Below are positions 1-12,029 of a DNA stretch of 64,000 nt, one piece after another. The stretch is from NCBI RefSeq assembly GCF_023856365.1, contig NC_064548.1:20694461-20758460 (forward strand), read 5' to 3'. Position numbers and translations under genes: made by a program. Every line of letters starts with the position of its first letter. Positions within the stretch are counted from its first letter, which is position 1. The notes under the pieces were generated by a model that searched no databases, was not told where the DNA came from, and saw only the letters and a program-made list of their open reading frames with translations. The DNA is from Brienomyrus brachyistius. Lineage: Eukaryota; Chordata; Actinopteri; Osteoglossiformes; Mormyridae.

Positions 1-2239
1 TCACAGATGCTTTTCATATGCATGGAGAATGAGATTTGCATAAAAAGATAGAGATCTCTGATGGAAGTGTTTGCTAAAAACAGCTTTTTATTCATTTTAA
101 ATAAACTTACAATCTCTTCGGCTTTCCTGAGATGGACACAGACGCTAATTGTATCTGTACGGAACAGATCTAGATCGGAACACAAGTGCACTGGCAATAG
201 AGTCTTAGCAGTTATTTGGAGGTGTGAGTTATATGCAGTGTGGAGACCTGATCCCAGTCAAAAAGCGTAAAAACACTGGGGGGTTATAATGAAGCTCCTG
301 TTGAAATTAACTAGGGTCCAGCATGTGAATTACACTAACACCCAGTGGGGCTTAGGCTGTTTCCAACTTAGGTGGCCTGGGACTTACTGGCAGCTACCAT
401 CCTCCAGAGAATCTGTAATACAGAGAGGATGAGGAGTAACGTTTCCCAGCTCGTTGTGCTCCCAGTTTGTGGGGGTGATGCTGCCTTCTTTCTCCCTGGA
501 AGGCTTCCCAGAGGTGATCAGCACATGCATTTAGCATTCTTCACACGGAATCCTTGACTATTAACGGGAACTGCGCACTGACGGGGCTCTCGATAGAGGA
601 ATCCACAGCTGGGGGGGGGGGGGGGGGGGTCACTGCCCTGTCACGTCTTGTGAAACATGAACTGCACAAACGCCGCTGTAAGTGTGGCCTTTTCATCAGG
701 AAGTTAGAGACTTGGGTACTTAATTTAGCTTCTTGCCAATGTCGGCCATGTCGACCTCCCTGTTTTGTCTTTAATAACCGGCCATACTGTGGTGTGAACA
801 AAAATGATGGTGTTAGACAAGCTCGGTCAAAGCTAACCTCTTAACATCATACCTCTCTGCTTCATCCTGGGCTCCAGTAAAGGCTTCAGCAGCGCTGATG
901 CCCTTATACATGTAAGGCAGCTACCCCCGAGCTATTGAGTTTTTACATGGGAAATGAAAACCTTCCTGACTCTATCCTGTCATCATTTGACACTGAAGGA
1001 GACTAGGAGTGCATGATCCCCTCTAGATTCAGGGCTTTGGCCGGGTCTTGGCTGTTCAAGATTCAGTGACTTTCAATCTGGAGTTTTTAAGTTTGTAATT
1101 ACAAGACATCTTACTGCATGATGTATGTGGGCGTATCATCTTATGTTGAAGTGTAGTCTGCTTTCATTGGATTAGAACATCAAGGACCTATGTAGATATC
1201 CTATGATTTTGATTTAAATGTCCAAGGTGCCGCCTGCATCGGGAGGTGGGAACCAGTCCTGCCTAATCCCTACACTGGATAAGTGTTTCTTGGAAAACTA
1301 ATAAAAAACACACTTTAGTGGTACAATCCAACTAAGGCTGACAATGCAGTAACGTTTCCCAGAGTGTAGTATGATTCCATGTCTTCTATGAGGACTGGAT
1401 TCCCAGACATTCTCCTGACCACCGGACTGTATTCATTCTTTGAAAATGTTTAACTTTATCAGTACATCCATATTTCTGAAACCAGGGGTGTCTGAGGGCT
1501 ATGGATACCCTGGCAGAATCAGCCCTCCCCCTCTCAACATGCCATTATATTGGGGGGTGGGGGAGCAGAATTCCTAGCTATGCTCCTGTGTGAAAATATA
1601 CATTTTAGTAAAAAAAAAGTGTTTTGCCGAATTTGTCTATTGTTGACCTTTTTTAGCACTTTATTCCCAAATGAAGTTTTTTTTCCCCTGGAGATCACAG
1701 TCGTGAGATGGCCAATAAATTCAATTATGGTTATAGGTTTTTGTTCGCCATTCCATATCCTGATATGTGTGAGCATATATGTTTAAAATAAAAAAACAAA
1801 TAAATGCATTCTGACCTCAGAGCAGCCATCGATATTTAGATGTGAGTTCAACAGAATTATTAATAATGTAACATTTCATTATATTTTCAAGCAAAAAGTG
1901 TGATTAGTAGTTCAAAGTAATTCCAAGGAGTTACATGCTGAGTGATTGGCTTGTACTAGCTTTGAACATCCAGGCAAACATGGTTTCTGGGTTTAATCTT
2001 AACCTCTTATTGATGTTTCCTAGAGCTAATTTCAAGGTTCAGCTGGAATTACATATTGAGAAAAAGATTGCACAGGAGAAACAGGGCTTTTTCCCCTCAC
2101 CTAAGATTCCAGAATTCTGCTGAAATTCAGTGCTCAGTTTGAACAGTTAGAATGATTTCATGCTTGATACCAGAAATCAGAATATAAGTATATTTCACAT
2201 GAATTATTTATTGATATAAAAATGCTGTTTTTTTGCCAG
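1..2239. other. No gene seen; unannotated DNA
   Basis: I find no convincing exon, RNA gene or intact mobile element here. Open frames are short, overlap on both strands and have no recognisable protein content. The only notable element is a long G run, listed separately. The stretch could be intergenic or intronic; the sequence alone does not say which. Confidence 0.5.
611..629. repeat. Poly-G tract (19 G)
   Basis: An uninterrupted run of 19 G lies between AGCT and TCACTG. Runs of this length are prone to slippage and to sequencing length errors and can form G-quadruplexes between strands. No function can be read from it. Confidence 0.9.
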
Positions 2240-2460
2240 TGGAGTCTTATCCAGTAGAGGTTCACAGAGGGCCTGGAGCCTATCCCAGAGAATTCAGGGC
2301 ACAGGAGAAGCGAGTGCCCGGGGCAGACTGTTGGTCTATCACAGGAAACACACACACACACAACATGGGCAATCTAGCGATGCCAATTCTCCCAACCACA
2401 TGTTTTGGGCTACAAAAGGAGAACCCAGAAAAGACACCCACAAAATACAGAAGACATGTT
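2240..2460 (-). repeat. Dispersed fish repeat, decayed copy (same family as 10.5 kb)
   Basis: The segment has, in reverse orientation, the typical parts of a repeat family found several times in this window: a 'ggagcctatccca' block, a 'cacagg-(CA)n' junction, 'gggcaat', then an 'accacatgttttgggct' block. Comparable copies lie at 3.9, 10.5, 17.1, 60.1 and 62.0 kb. The copy is diverged and contains a short CA repeat near 2,348-2,362. Family assignment is by eye from shared blocks. Confidence 0.6.
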
Positions 2461-3888
2461 AAAAGTAAGCATATTCCTATGCCATAATCAGAATCGGTGA
2501 AGCCTCCATTAAAAACTCTGAATACACTTGGCTAACTGCAAATGTCCTAAATTTCAAAGAGCTACCCCAAGTTGGCATGTCTGTCCTTGGCAATGTTTCA
2601 GAACACAGCTACTGTATGTGGCTGAGCGAGAGGGAGCAGGCATATGACTGAAAATGAGCCATGAGAAAGCCGGAATGGACCTGAGAAGACTGCCCTGGAA
2701 TTTGCCAGAAGGAGCTCTGGCCAAATGAGAGGGAACTGAACGTTTGATTGGGTGGACAGTGTTATGTTTGGCAGCATGGCTGATAGTCATGTGACTGCTC
2801 TGAATGAAGAAATAGGAAGTCCAGAACACTGGAGAGGAACCTGCTGAAATTCCTGAAACATGCTGTTATCATATGCTTTTAGGTCTAATCAATGCATTTT
2901 ACTAAACATTCAGCTTAGTGTTGACTGAAGCTTTTGATGCCTAAAAGCAGCTTTGTTAGCAAACACTGCACACACGTTTTTTTATACAATTAAGTTTTTT
3001 AATTCATCATTTTATCTACATGCAGTTGTGGCTTGTGGGTAATTTTTGAAATTTAACTAGTCATCCCATGTGTTTTCTTAAGGCGTGAATTTATTTTCAG
3101 AACGCCGATATGACTGACATTAGAATTAATCCCAGTTTCATATTGATCCGTAACAAAGGTCATGACTTTAATTTAAAATGAGTTTTTCATGATCTTAATA
3201 TTGATCGAGTGACAGCTGGAATAGATTTGATGCAGTCTGCGTTCTTATTTGAATTTAATTTGACCGTGTTTTACTTTAAAAATCCATGGCTGTGGTGAAA
3301 ATTCATTTAGGTTATCACAGTCTCCATCTGTTAAGCCTGTGTGTCAGACAGTTACATAGTAGATATTATTACTTTTTACATGATCTGAATAACTGCAATG
3401 TTTTCTGCTCAGGACAAATAAAGTATGCCTACAGTATCGAAACCAGTAATACTGATGGTGTGGACTAACTGGCACTGAGGAGAAGCAGGTTACTCTCCAA
3501 AAGGCTGACCATTTGCTGTGTTAAAATTCCTTGGGGTGCTGGTTTCCAAGGCGTACACCCCCCACCCCCAATGTAGTTCAGCTGTCGTTAATCTCCCTCA
3601 CTCAGGCTCTGTGAAAACACTATGCAGCACTGGTGGAAGATTTGTGAAAAGGCGATATCAAGATTTTTCTTAGGACAGGCTGGTGAACAGAACGGTGAGA
3701 CGCAGGGATGTGGGGAAGGAACAGGGAGATGGGTCTGACAAAAGCAAAAGGCATTTTGACCGGAAACATAAGAAACCAAATGGGTTTACGGTCATAGTTT
3801 CCGGAAGTTGGAGGCTCAGGACTGGGGCCAGGCCGTGTTATTTGAGCGTGAACTGAATGATTGTCACTCCCTGTCCGATGTCACTCTC
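2461..3888. other. No gene seen
   Basis: AT-rich sequence without recognisable coding, RNA or mobile-element signals. A CCCCCCACCCCC patch near 3,557-3,570 is the only low-complexity feature. Confidence 0.45.
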
Positions 3889-3889
3889 A

Positions 3890-3995
3890 GTACCATCCAT
3901 CCATCCATCTATCTTCCAATCACTTACCCTGGTCAGGGTCACACAGGGCTCACAGCAGGGATACCCCTGGGATGGGATGGCAGTCCATCACAGAA
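3890..3995 (-). repeat. Dispersed fish repeat fragment
   Basis: A run of CCAT units (3,894-3,910) leads into 'cttaccctggtcagggtcaca' and 'gatgggatggcagtccatcaca'. This is the reverse-oriented terminal part of the family at 10.5 and 60.1 kb. It is truncated and diverged. Confidence 0.6.
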
Positions 3996-4119
3996 TTGCA
4001 ATAAAATATTAAATAAAATTGATCTAATTTATTGATTAATTGACCTGGTCACCTGGCCCATTCATCACTTGAACTTAGCAAAGTCATGCTGCACTCAAAC
4101 TCTCCCATGTACAGATATT

Positions 4120-4362
4120 TAAATGGCAAATTGACTGCATTTATATTGCTCTTTTCTACTCTCACGAGTACTCAATGGGCTTTACATTTCATGCCTCACA
4201 TTCATCCATCCACACATCTATTCATGCACCGATGGCGGAAGCTGCCATGCAATGTGCCAACCTGCACACCGGGAGCAACTTCGGGTTTAGTGTCTTGCTC
4301 AAGGACACTTTGATGGGGTCAGGAGGAACCAGGGCTGAAATTTCTAAAATGGCACCACCTGC
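4120..4362 (+). repeat. Dispersed SINE-like fish repeat
   Basis: The order of blocks is 'tgcatttatattgctcttttctac', a CATTCATCCATCCACAC block, 'accgatggcgg..gctgccatgcaa', 'gggagcaacttcggg' and 'gtgtcttgctcaaggacacttt'. This block order is one I associate with a very common interspersed repeat of fish genomes; that is recall, not a search. The copy ends in an 'aggaaccagggctga' motif that in better copies leads into a tRNA-like end. It is old: several blocks carry substitutions and gaps. Confidence 0.65.
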
Positions 4363-6519
4363 TTGTAGGAATAGGATGGTAAAAGTGTCATGGTTTAAAA
4401 AAGCAACCTGTTTGTTTTCAAGCTCTTCTCGTTGCCCTGAGCCTTTTTCCATGGTGTGCGAGATCAGCTTCCTAACCCTTCTTAGTTCACATCTCATCTT
4501 CCTCCTTCGAGGCCTGGCTGACAGAGGTTTTCTAGCAGGTTTCATTGGCTCAGAGCTGGCTTGGTGTAAGGATATGAAGGTAAGGCCCTGGACTTCAAGC
4601 CCTTCATGCAGAAAATGATAAGGCGAGAAAGTAAAAATAAACGCATTGATGAGCTGTGTTTGTTTCATTAAAAATCAGCCGTAGTAATGCATCTTTCGAT
4701 CTAGCTACACAAGGGTCTTAAGAATTCCTGAAATAAAACTATTGTAAATATAGCCTCTGTGGAAAATAATTTTCTGCCTGAAGGAATTTTGTCTGTCAGT
4801 AACCTGTAAGGTTATAAAATTTATTCAAGGTCCTTGTATGCTCAGAGATCGTTAGGGTAAATACCTTTGTCCCCAGGGATCTGGGGTGCAGGGATGTGGA
4901 AGCATTTGGTATGAAATATGTTTTTTTTTAAATAATGCTGCCGGAAAGCACATTAAACGAAGCACAGATACATCGTGCGGTACGTAATTCGTGTGGATGT
5001 CGTTATGCTCAGCTCCCTGTGTTTAGTTGGCTTGTTATTTTGACCAGGATCACCTACGGGTGTTACAATGCAGAAAGTGACATATGGGGTAGCAGCAGAG
5101 CTCTGGAATACATCCAGAGCTGGACACCTCGAGGTTCTGTTTAATGGGTTTATCCGCAGTACTTTGATTCTTCAAGGTCGCGCTCTCTGAGAAGTGGACC
5201 CCCCAGGACAGTGCCGTCTCCTCCACGTCCACTCCAACCTCCCCCTCCCCGTAGAAACAAAAAAAGCTGGGGTGTCAACGCCAATATCTGCTTTTCGCCC
5301 CCTGAATAATTCAGGGCTGGGCTCGTTCAGATCCAAGCTCTCATCATTAATTCATTTGACTTTGTGGGTGAATTTAAGAGGTGCACGGTGCGATGCGATA
5401 AATGCAGACAGATAGAATGGGGTTAGCAAGCAAAGCCCTCCATCCTCTTATATAGCATATTAGCATGCTCTGCTCCTCACATCCGCCATTTACAGGCACA
5501 GGCAAAGAGAGATCAGCGAGTCTCTGCAGCTGCCACTACGCACCCCACCTCACAGTACTCATAGTGCAGCATTTGCAGGGGTTACCATGGAGAAATGATA
5601 GGGCAACTTAAGGGGGCGATTAATTACAGAGATTCATGGGATAGAGTCTGAGACTATCTGCTTTCTGTACTTAACATCACTTAATGTTTGGTGAAATGTT
5701 GAACTTCTCAAGGAGTCCTACAAAACCAGGATAAGTCCTCTGGCTATGTAAATAGCTTGGTTTAAAATACTCCAGTGCATAAATATGCATTAATAAATAC
5801 GAGCAAAAAATATATATCGAAAGGTTACATTCATGTTACGCCTGTCGGGGACAATTGTGAAGCAGGGATGTGAAAGAGACCAGCCTTGCAGAACGTGGCA
5901 TCTCCATGGAAGCTACCAGCGTTGCTGAGCTTGCATGAGATGGGAGAGTGAAGGTTCAGTGAAGCCTTTTAACAAGCTGCTATAACAGGATGCCAAACAG
6001 AAAATTGGAGGTGAGATTTTTGGGTAGCGTTCAGGTCTTTGTTATTTTTAAGTGACAAATCTGAGAGGAAGCCAATTTGTTTCCCGGTTGTGAGACTGAA
6101 ACACAAATTGGAGCCACAGAAAAAAACACACACGCAGCTGTTACTGGGAACTAAATAAGAATTATATTCTCTGTAGGAAGTACGTCTATGAGACCTACAG
6201 GAACAGAAAACTACACAGTCCGTTCTGCAGGAAACAGTCCACCGTACGATAAGATGCTGACCTACCCATCCCTATTCACAGCTGACATTTTAATCAAGGG
6301 AATACGCAAAGTGACAATTTGTGACAACCTGAAAAAATGAAATATACACTAAATTGTTGCTCTCCTTTGATTTGAGCACAACCCAGCAAAACACTGTTTT
6401 CTTCAGATCCACATAATTAAGAGGACAGGTACAAGTGTATCAGCGATGGAGGCTCTATTCCAATATACAGTTCTATGGTTACCATTCCAATGAAAGGAGA
6501 GTGTCAAAATCAATCCCTG
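4363..6519. other. No gene seen
   Basis: No supported exon or mobile element. Open frames here overlap antisense partners and look like chance. A less AT-rich patch around 5,450-5,640 lacks repeat features and could be a conserved non-coding element, but nothing in a single sequence can establish that. Confidence 0.4.
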
Positions 6520-7240
6520 TCTGGTCCTGTTTTGTCCTTTGTTTCTCTAAGGTCCTTTTCTCCCCTGTTGACCAGCATGTCTTGCTGGTCTTTCCCCGTG
6601 TGGTTACTCCAGTCTATGTATTCTCCCATTGTCTATGACTGCGGGTCCATTTGCCTAGCAGGTAATTCGGTTCAGCTCCTTGCGCTCTCTTCGGTTTTGC
6701 TCCAGTTTGCCCTTGCTTGGATGGTTGAATGGGCTGAGTGTGTGGCTGAGAACTGTGCATATCTTGTGAGTTTGTACACATTTGGATATTGGTTGGTCCA
6801 AGTTTTGTGTACCTTATGTTAATTATGTTCCATGTATTCATGTTCTCCAGTTTTAGTCCTTGCCTTTGTGTCTTAGTTCCTGGTTTACCCTGCCTGTTCC
6901 TTGTATCTACTTTTTCCTTGTAGCCCCTGGTCCCTAGTGTTTGAGCAATTGGTAATGGCCGACATCTCTACATGTTGATATCTGTTTATATATGTGCCTG
7001 CCCATACCCTGTTCCTCTGTTGGCTATTACATGTTTTACCTGAAAGTACTTTCTGTTGGATCTTCTTGACTACATACTTTGTTCCAAGGCCGTGTTGCCT
7101 TGTATATAGTTTAGCCTTTGTTAAGGTCTTGTATTGTCTACAAGGTTTGGACCCATTATGGTCCCTTTTGTTTGTAGTTCTTTGGAGTTCAGTGCATCAC
7201 AGTGGATCATCAGCAATCGTGCCCCATCGTGACAGACAGT
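6520..7240 (+). repeat. Possible decayed LTR-like sequence
   Basis: Pyrimidine-rich, T/G-rich DNA with repeated words such as 'tgcctgttcc', 'tccttgt' and 'ccctggtccct' ends in 'atcgtgccccatcgtgacaga'. That ending resembles the end of the clear LTR at 25,160-25,177 (gatcgagcgtgacaga). The similarity is short and the rest does not align well by eye, so this is a tentative call. No partner LTR was found. Confidence 0.25.
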
Positions 7241-7329
7241 ATGGAGTGTATTCTTCATGCTCTGAGCCCAGCAGTAGAACAGAAAGAAAACCATCATAAT
7301 ATTTTCTGGTTTTCAGCAGTGAGTGACAC

Positions 7330-7910
7330 ACAATAATTCAATTCAATTCAGAATCCTCAAGAGGCCATCAGAGGAAGTCAAATGAACAAGATGGTAAAAC
7401 CCTAATTTACCAAGTCCAATTGTTAAGATTTCAGTTTCAATGCGGGAAGGCAGGTGATGGCACGCAGGTGCTGGTGCTGCTTCTGATGGCAGGATGAACA
7501 GTGGTACAACAGCAGGGCAGGCAGGAAAGATGTCACAAACAAAAGGACAGGCAGGCCAGATGGATGTCACAGGTAGTACAGGTGTTGCAGGCAGAATATC
7601 TTGAATTTTTGGGTCTCCAGGCAGCGCACCCCAGGAAAGGTTGGGGAAGGAAAAAATGCATCAGCCAAAGTAGGGGAGACTAGAGGCAGCGCAAACAGCT
7701 AGCTGAGTGCAATATGTAAGCTCCGGCAGATATGGCTATAGTAACATAAATAGGAGGGAGAGGCAGGTGGGAATGCAGGCATGGGGGGGTCCCTGAAACG
7801 TCAGCACTCCAACTCCACAAGGGGGTGTGAAGCTAGTGGCCCACCAGGACTTGGAGTCCCCTAGTCTACATCACTCAAGCTCCTGTCAAACAGACTCCAA
7901 TCCTCCCCAC
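7330..7910 (-). repeat. Possible decayed retroelement fragment
   Basis: A short ATTCA tandem (7,335-7,352) is followed by purine-rich sequence with many 'caggcagg' words, ending near 'ctccacaagggggtgtgaagc'. A pentamer tail next to such sequence would fit a minus-strand LINE 3' end, but no reverse-transcriptase codons are visible. Low confidence. Confidence 0.25.
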
Positions 7911-8539
7911 CGCCAGGGTCAGGTATTTCACATGTAGTTTGATTTGCAATCATTCTGAACTTCTTAGGCATTTACAAATGAACTAAGTCACAGCCCTTAG
8001 TACAAAATCAATATAACTTATACAATTCAGAGTGATTCTTTGCATGGGACTCTATTTGAATGATACCATGTTCTGTTTAGCATAATCCCAAAACGAGAAG
8101 AAATTGTTTTGTCAGGGTACATAATCAATCTGATATGTTGCAGGTCAGTTTGATTTCTGTTAGCATTAAACTTGACAGCATCACAAATTCACCTCTTTAA
8201 TTTTCTATGAAATGTTATGAAGCATGGTGTGGTTGGAGGGTTGTGAATTGAACCTGAATGTTTGGATGCTCTGATGTGTTATTTAATGTCTGGTGAAGCT
8301 TTAAATATAGAGGTGATTCTGTGGGGAATTTTGACTTTCATGCATGTAAATCCAAAATAATGCCTTGTGATGTGTATTAATGTTAGGTTATTTGCATTTT
8401 TACTTATTTAATTTCTCTGAATGTAAATAATGAGCTTTGCTGGTTGATTGACAGACACACTGAAATGAGCTCCAGGAGACTGACGGTTAATAAAGCGCGA
8501 TCCTGGCATCCGGATAGGAATCGTGACATAGATGAGCTG
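7911..8539. other. No gene seen
   Basis: AT-rich sequence with no supported feature. Confidence 0.4.
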
Positions 8540-8544
8540 GTTTC

Positions 8545-9790
8545 TAATAGCATATTTCATACTTACTAATGGCCTATTGTGTAGCTCTATGTCCCCAAAT
8601 TAGGATTAGCCAATTGAAGCTAAGGTTAGGGTCAGAAATATTATAGCTTTCTAAACCATCAAAATGTATGTTTATGATTTATCAGGGCCCCCATATAACA
8701 GGAAACCACAGTATAGCTTGATGCAACACCATATTTCATACTTCCCAACAGCCTGTTGTATCACACTAAGTCCCCAAATTAGGGTTGGCCAACTGTAGCA
8801 AAGGTTAGGGTTAGAAAGGTTAAAGCTTTCTCAGTGGTCAAAGCCTGTTTCTATTATACTCCTGTGCCCCACTTTAATGGAAAACCACAGTTTAGCTTGA
8901 TTTAATATGGTAGTATTTCATGCATTGCAATTGCCTGGTCTATCATCCTAAGTCCCAAAATTAGGTAACTGTAGCTAGGGTTAGGGTTGAAAAGATCTAG
9001 CTTTCTCAGCCATTAAAACCCGTTTTCTGATAGTTCTGGGCCCCAATTTAACGGGAAACCACAGTTTAGCATGCTTTAGTAGCATACTTTCCAGCTGCCT
9101 GTTGTATCACCTTAAGGCCCCAAATTAGGGTTAGGGTTAGCAAGCCTATGCTGGGACCTCATATAATAGGAAAATATAGGTTAACTCAATTTAATAGCAC
9201 ACTTCATATTTGAAACAGCTGCTTGTGTGATCGTAATTTTCCATGTTAGGTTTAGAAAGATTAATGGTTTTTCGGACATCAAAAAGTATTTTTATGATTG
9301 CTCAGGGGCCCCAATATAATGAGATACCATAGTTGAAATCAATTAAATAGCATATTTCTTACTTTTCAGTCTATGTCAGCCTATGTCCTGAAAATAGGGT
9401 TATCTAACTGTAGCTTGGTTAGCGTTAGAAAGGTTATGGTGTTTCCTGACATGAAAACCCGTTTTCTTGATAATTCTGGGCCCTCTTGTAATGGAAAACC
9501 ACAGTTCAAATTGATTTAATATCATATTTCATACTTTTCAATGGCCAGTTCTATCATGCGAAGTTCCAAAACTATGGTTAGTTAACCGTAGCTAGGGTTA
9601 GGGTTGCAAAGGCTATAGCTTTCTCAGCCATCTAAACCCGTTTCTATGATTGTTCAGGGCCTCTCTACAATGGGAAACCACAGGCTAACTGAATTTAATA
9701 GCACATTTTATATTTTCCAGTAGCCTATTGTGTAACCCAATGTGCCCAAATTAGAGTTAGCCAACTGAAGCTAGGGTTAGTGAGGCCAAT
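8545..9790. repeat. Degenerate ~175-bp tandem array with TTAGGG-like words
   Basis: Units share an ordered set of blocks: 'catatttcatactt', 'gcctattgt', 'ccaaattagg', 'ctagggttagggtt', 'gctttct', 'gggcccc' and 'ggaaaccacag'. The first block recurs near 8,551, 8,730, 8,912, 9,083, 9,199, 9,350, 9,528 and 9,701. Spacing is about 150-182 bp in most cases, with one internally deleted unit. Each unit carries one to three copies of GGGTTA, giving a telomere-like look, but these are fixed parts of a longer unit and not a telomeric run. The units are old and unequal. No open frame persists. It resembles a small satellite block or the tandem core of a decayed transposon. Confidence 0.75.
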
Positions 9791-10510
9791 TCTCAGCTTC
9801 TAGTGTAATAACGATACTGTTGGGAGCTACTACATCTGCCACCATTCAGAGACATGACATATGATTAGCATCTTTACAATGTGTTACAGAGAACATTATA
9901 GTGGCCGGCTGTGAGGGGAGTCAAGAATCGCATTGGATGATCACGCGGACTTCGTTGGCTGAAGACTGAAAAGGAGATGTAACTGCCAGTCTGATGAATG
10001 TAGAGAGTGGGAGGGAAATTGTTCCTGAAACCATGTCACTTGAATCATTTTGCATCATCATCTCTGTGGGTGGTGTGTTTCTATAACAGTGATACTAAGC
10101 CATCTGAATGTAAAACAGACAAGCTGGCTGCAATCAGATGTATGGGATGAATAGCGAGAGATCCAGCATTTCTTGTACAATTCCATCCCATATGTTACTG
10201 TGTGGAGGCTTTGGTGCATTCAGAAGATGTTCTACTCCTAGGCAGTATGTACCAGAGAAGCCGGTAATGTAATCTTGATGGAATGTATAGTGAAATCCAG
10301 TATTTCGTGAACTATGTAAGACTATACCAGAAAAGCTTAGAAAGAAGCACCAAATAACTTGGGATGTAGATGATAGCAATGAAGGTCCTCTGCTACTCAC
10401 CTTGGCATGGACAATTTTCACAGCTTAGTTGCACATTCAGCAGGTGTACACAGGCAATAAGGAGGGCACAAATGACTGCATGTATTTTATTGAGCATGTT
10501 TCGTTTTAGG
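9791..10510. other. No gene seen
   Basis: No exon, RNA or element recognised between the 175-bp array and the minisatellite-bearing repeat. Confidence 0.4.
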
Positions 10511-10614
10511 GTGATATGGTGACGCAGCGGTTGGCACTGTTACCTCACACTTCTGGGACCAGCGTTCAAGTCTCCACCATGGCTCCGTGTTGCTACATTG
10601 CGCATAGGTGTGCT
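10511..10614 (+). repeat. Head of the dispersed repeat that carries the minisatellite
   Basis: The block 'ggtgacgcagcggttggcactgttacctcacact' followed by 'gggaccagcgttcaagtctcc' is the usual start of this dispersed family and resembles a tRNA-derived region with a B-box-like GTTCAAGTC. It leads directly into the 47-bp array, so the array arose by expansion of an internal segment of this repeat. Part of the normal middle section is missing between the head and the array. Confidence 0.65.
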
Positions 10615-11826
10615 TGTGCCCTGTGATGGGTTGGTGCCCCATCCTGGGTTGTTCCCTGCCTTGTGCCCTGTGATGGGTTGGTGCCCCATCCTGGGTTGTT
10701 CCCTGCCTTGTGCCCTGTGATGGGTTGGTGCCCCATCCTAGGTTGTTCCCTGCCTTGTGCTCTGTGATGGGTTGGTGCCCCATCCTGGGTTGTTCCCTGC
10801 CTTGTGCCCTGTGATGGGTTGGTGCCCCATCCTGGGTTGTTCCCTGCCTTGTGCTCTGTGATGGGTTGGTGCCCCATCCTGGGTTGTTCCCTGCCTTGTG
10901 CCCCATCCTGGGTTTTTCCCTGCCTTGTGCTCTGTGATGGGTTGGTGCCCCATCCTGGGTTGTTCCCTGCCTTATGCTCTGTGATGGGTTGGTGCCCCAT
11001 CCTAGGTTGTTCCCTGCCTTGTGCTCTGTGATGGGTTGGTGCCCCATCCTGGGTTGTTCCCTGCCTTGTGCCCTGTGATGGGTTGGCGCCCCATCCTAGG
11101 TTGTTCCCTGCCTTGTGCCCTGTGATGGGTTGGTGCCCCATCCTGGGTTATTCCCTGCCTTGTGCCCTGTGATGGGTTGGCGCCCCATCCTAGGTTGTTC
11201 CCTGCCTTGTGCCCTGTGACGTGGTGGTGCCCCATCCTAGGTTATTCCCTGCCTTGTGCCCTGTGATGGGTTGGTGCCCCATCCTAGGTTATTCCCTGCC
11301 TTGTGCCCTGTGATGGGTTGGTGCCCCATCCTGGGTTGTTCCCTGCCTTGTGCCTTGTGATGGGTTGGTGTCCCATCCTGGGTTGTTCCCTGCCTTGTGC
11401 CCTGTGATGGGTTGGTGCCCCATCCTGGGTTATTCCCTGCCTTGTGCCCTGTGATGGGTTGGTGCCCCATCCTAGGTTATTCCCTGCCTTGTGCCCTGTG
11501 CTGGGTTGGTGCCCCATCCTGGGTTGTTCCCTGCCTTGTGCCCTGTGATGGGTTGGTGCCCCATCCTGGGTTGTTCCCTGCCTTGTGCCCTGTGATGGGT
11601 TGGTGCCCCATCCTAGGTTATTCCCTGCCTTGTGCCCTGTGATGGGTTGGTGCCCCATCCTAGGTTATTCCCTGCCTTGTGCCCTGTGATGGGTTGGCGC
11701 CCCATCCTGGGTTGTTCCCTGCCTTGTGCCCTGTGATGGGTTGGTGCCCCATCCTGGGTTGTTCCCTGCCTTGTGCCCTGTGATGGGTTTGTGCCCCATC
11801 CTAAGTTATTCCCTGCCTTATGCCCA
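10615..11826 (+). repeat. 47-bp minisatellite, 26 units
   Basis: A 47-bp unit built on 'ctgtgatgggttggtgcccc', 'atcctgggttgttccctgc' and 'cttgtgcc' recurs 26 times; one unit near 10,900 has lost about 15-20 bp. From about 10,934 to 11,780 the spacing is exactly 47 bp. Main variants are ctGggttGtt/ctAggttAtt, gGtgcc/gGcgcc, and gtgcCctg/gtgcTctg, mixed along the array, as expected from unequal exchange. Because 47 is not a multiple of 3 and the unit lacks stops in several frames, long repetitive open frames appear on both strands. I treat these as by-products, not genes. The last unit breaks into unique sequence near 11,826. Confidence 0.95.
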
Positions 11827-12029
11827 TATGCTCTGGATCGCTAAATGGATTTCCTGGAGTGGTTCTGTCTTGCAGGAGCTGGAGCAGTCACTAGGTCCCT
11901 TCTACAAAAGAAACAGTAACATCAACTAACAAACATTAACAAGATATGAAGCTTTATTAATGTTGGAGTAAAGATCTAAAAGTGCACTAATTAGTGCAGT
12001 CATGGTAGTGTGAAATTCACCTGTTTGGC
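11827..12029. other. No gene seen
   Basis: Short unique stretch after the minisatellite. Confidence 0.4.

Noticed and set aside
4222..4668. 147/148-codon overlapping frames on opposite strands
   Set aside because: One half lies in a dispersed repeat. No homology is recognised and the antisense overlap is typical of chance.
8545..9790. Interstitial telomeric repeat
   Set aside because: GGGTTA occurs at most three times in a row and as a fixed part of a ~175-bp unit.
10487..11929. Repetitive protein gene in the minisatellite
   Set aside because: Open frames occur on both strands because the 47-bp unit lacks stops. There is no start context, conserved end or splice evidence.
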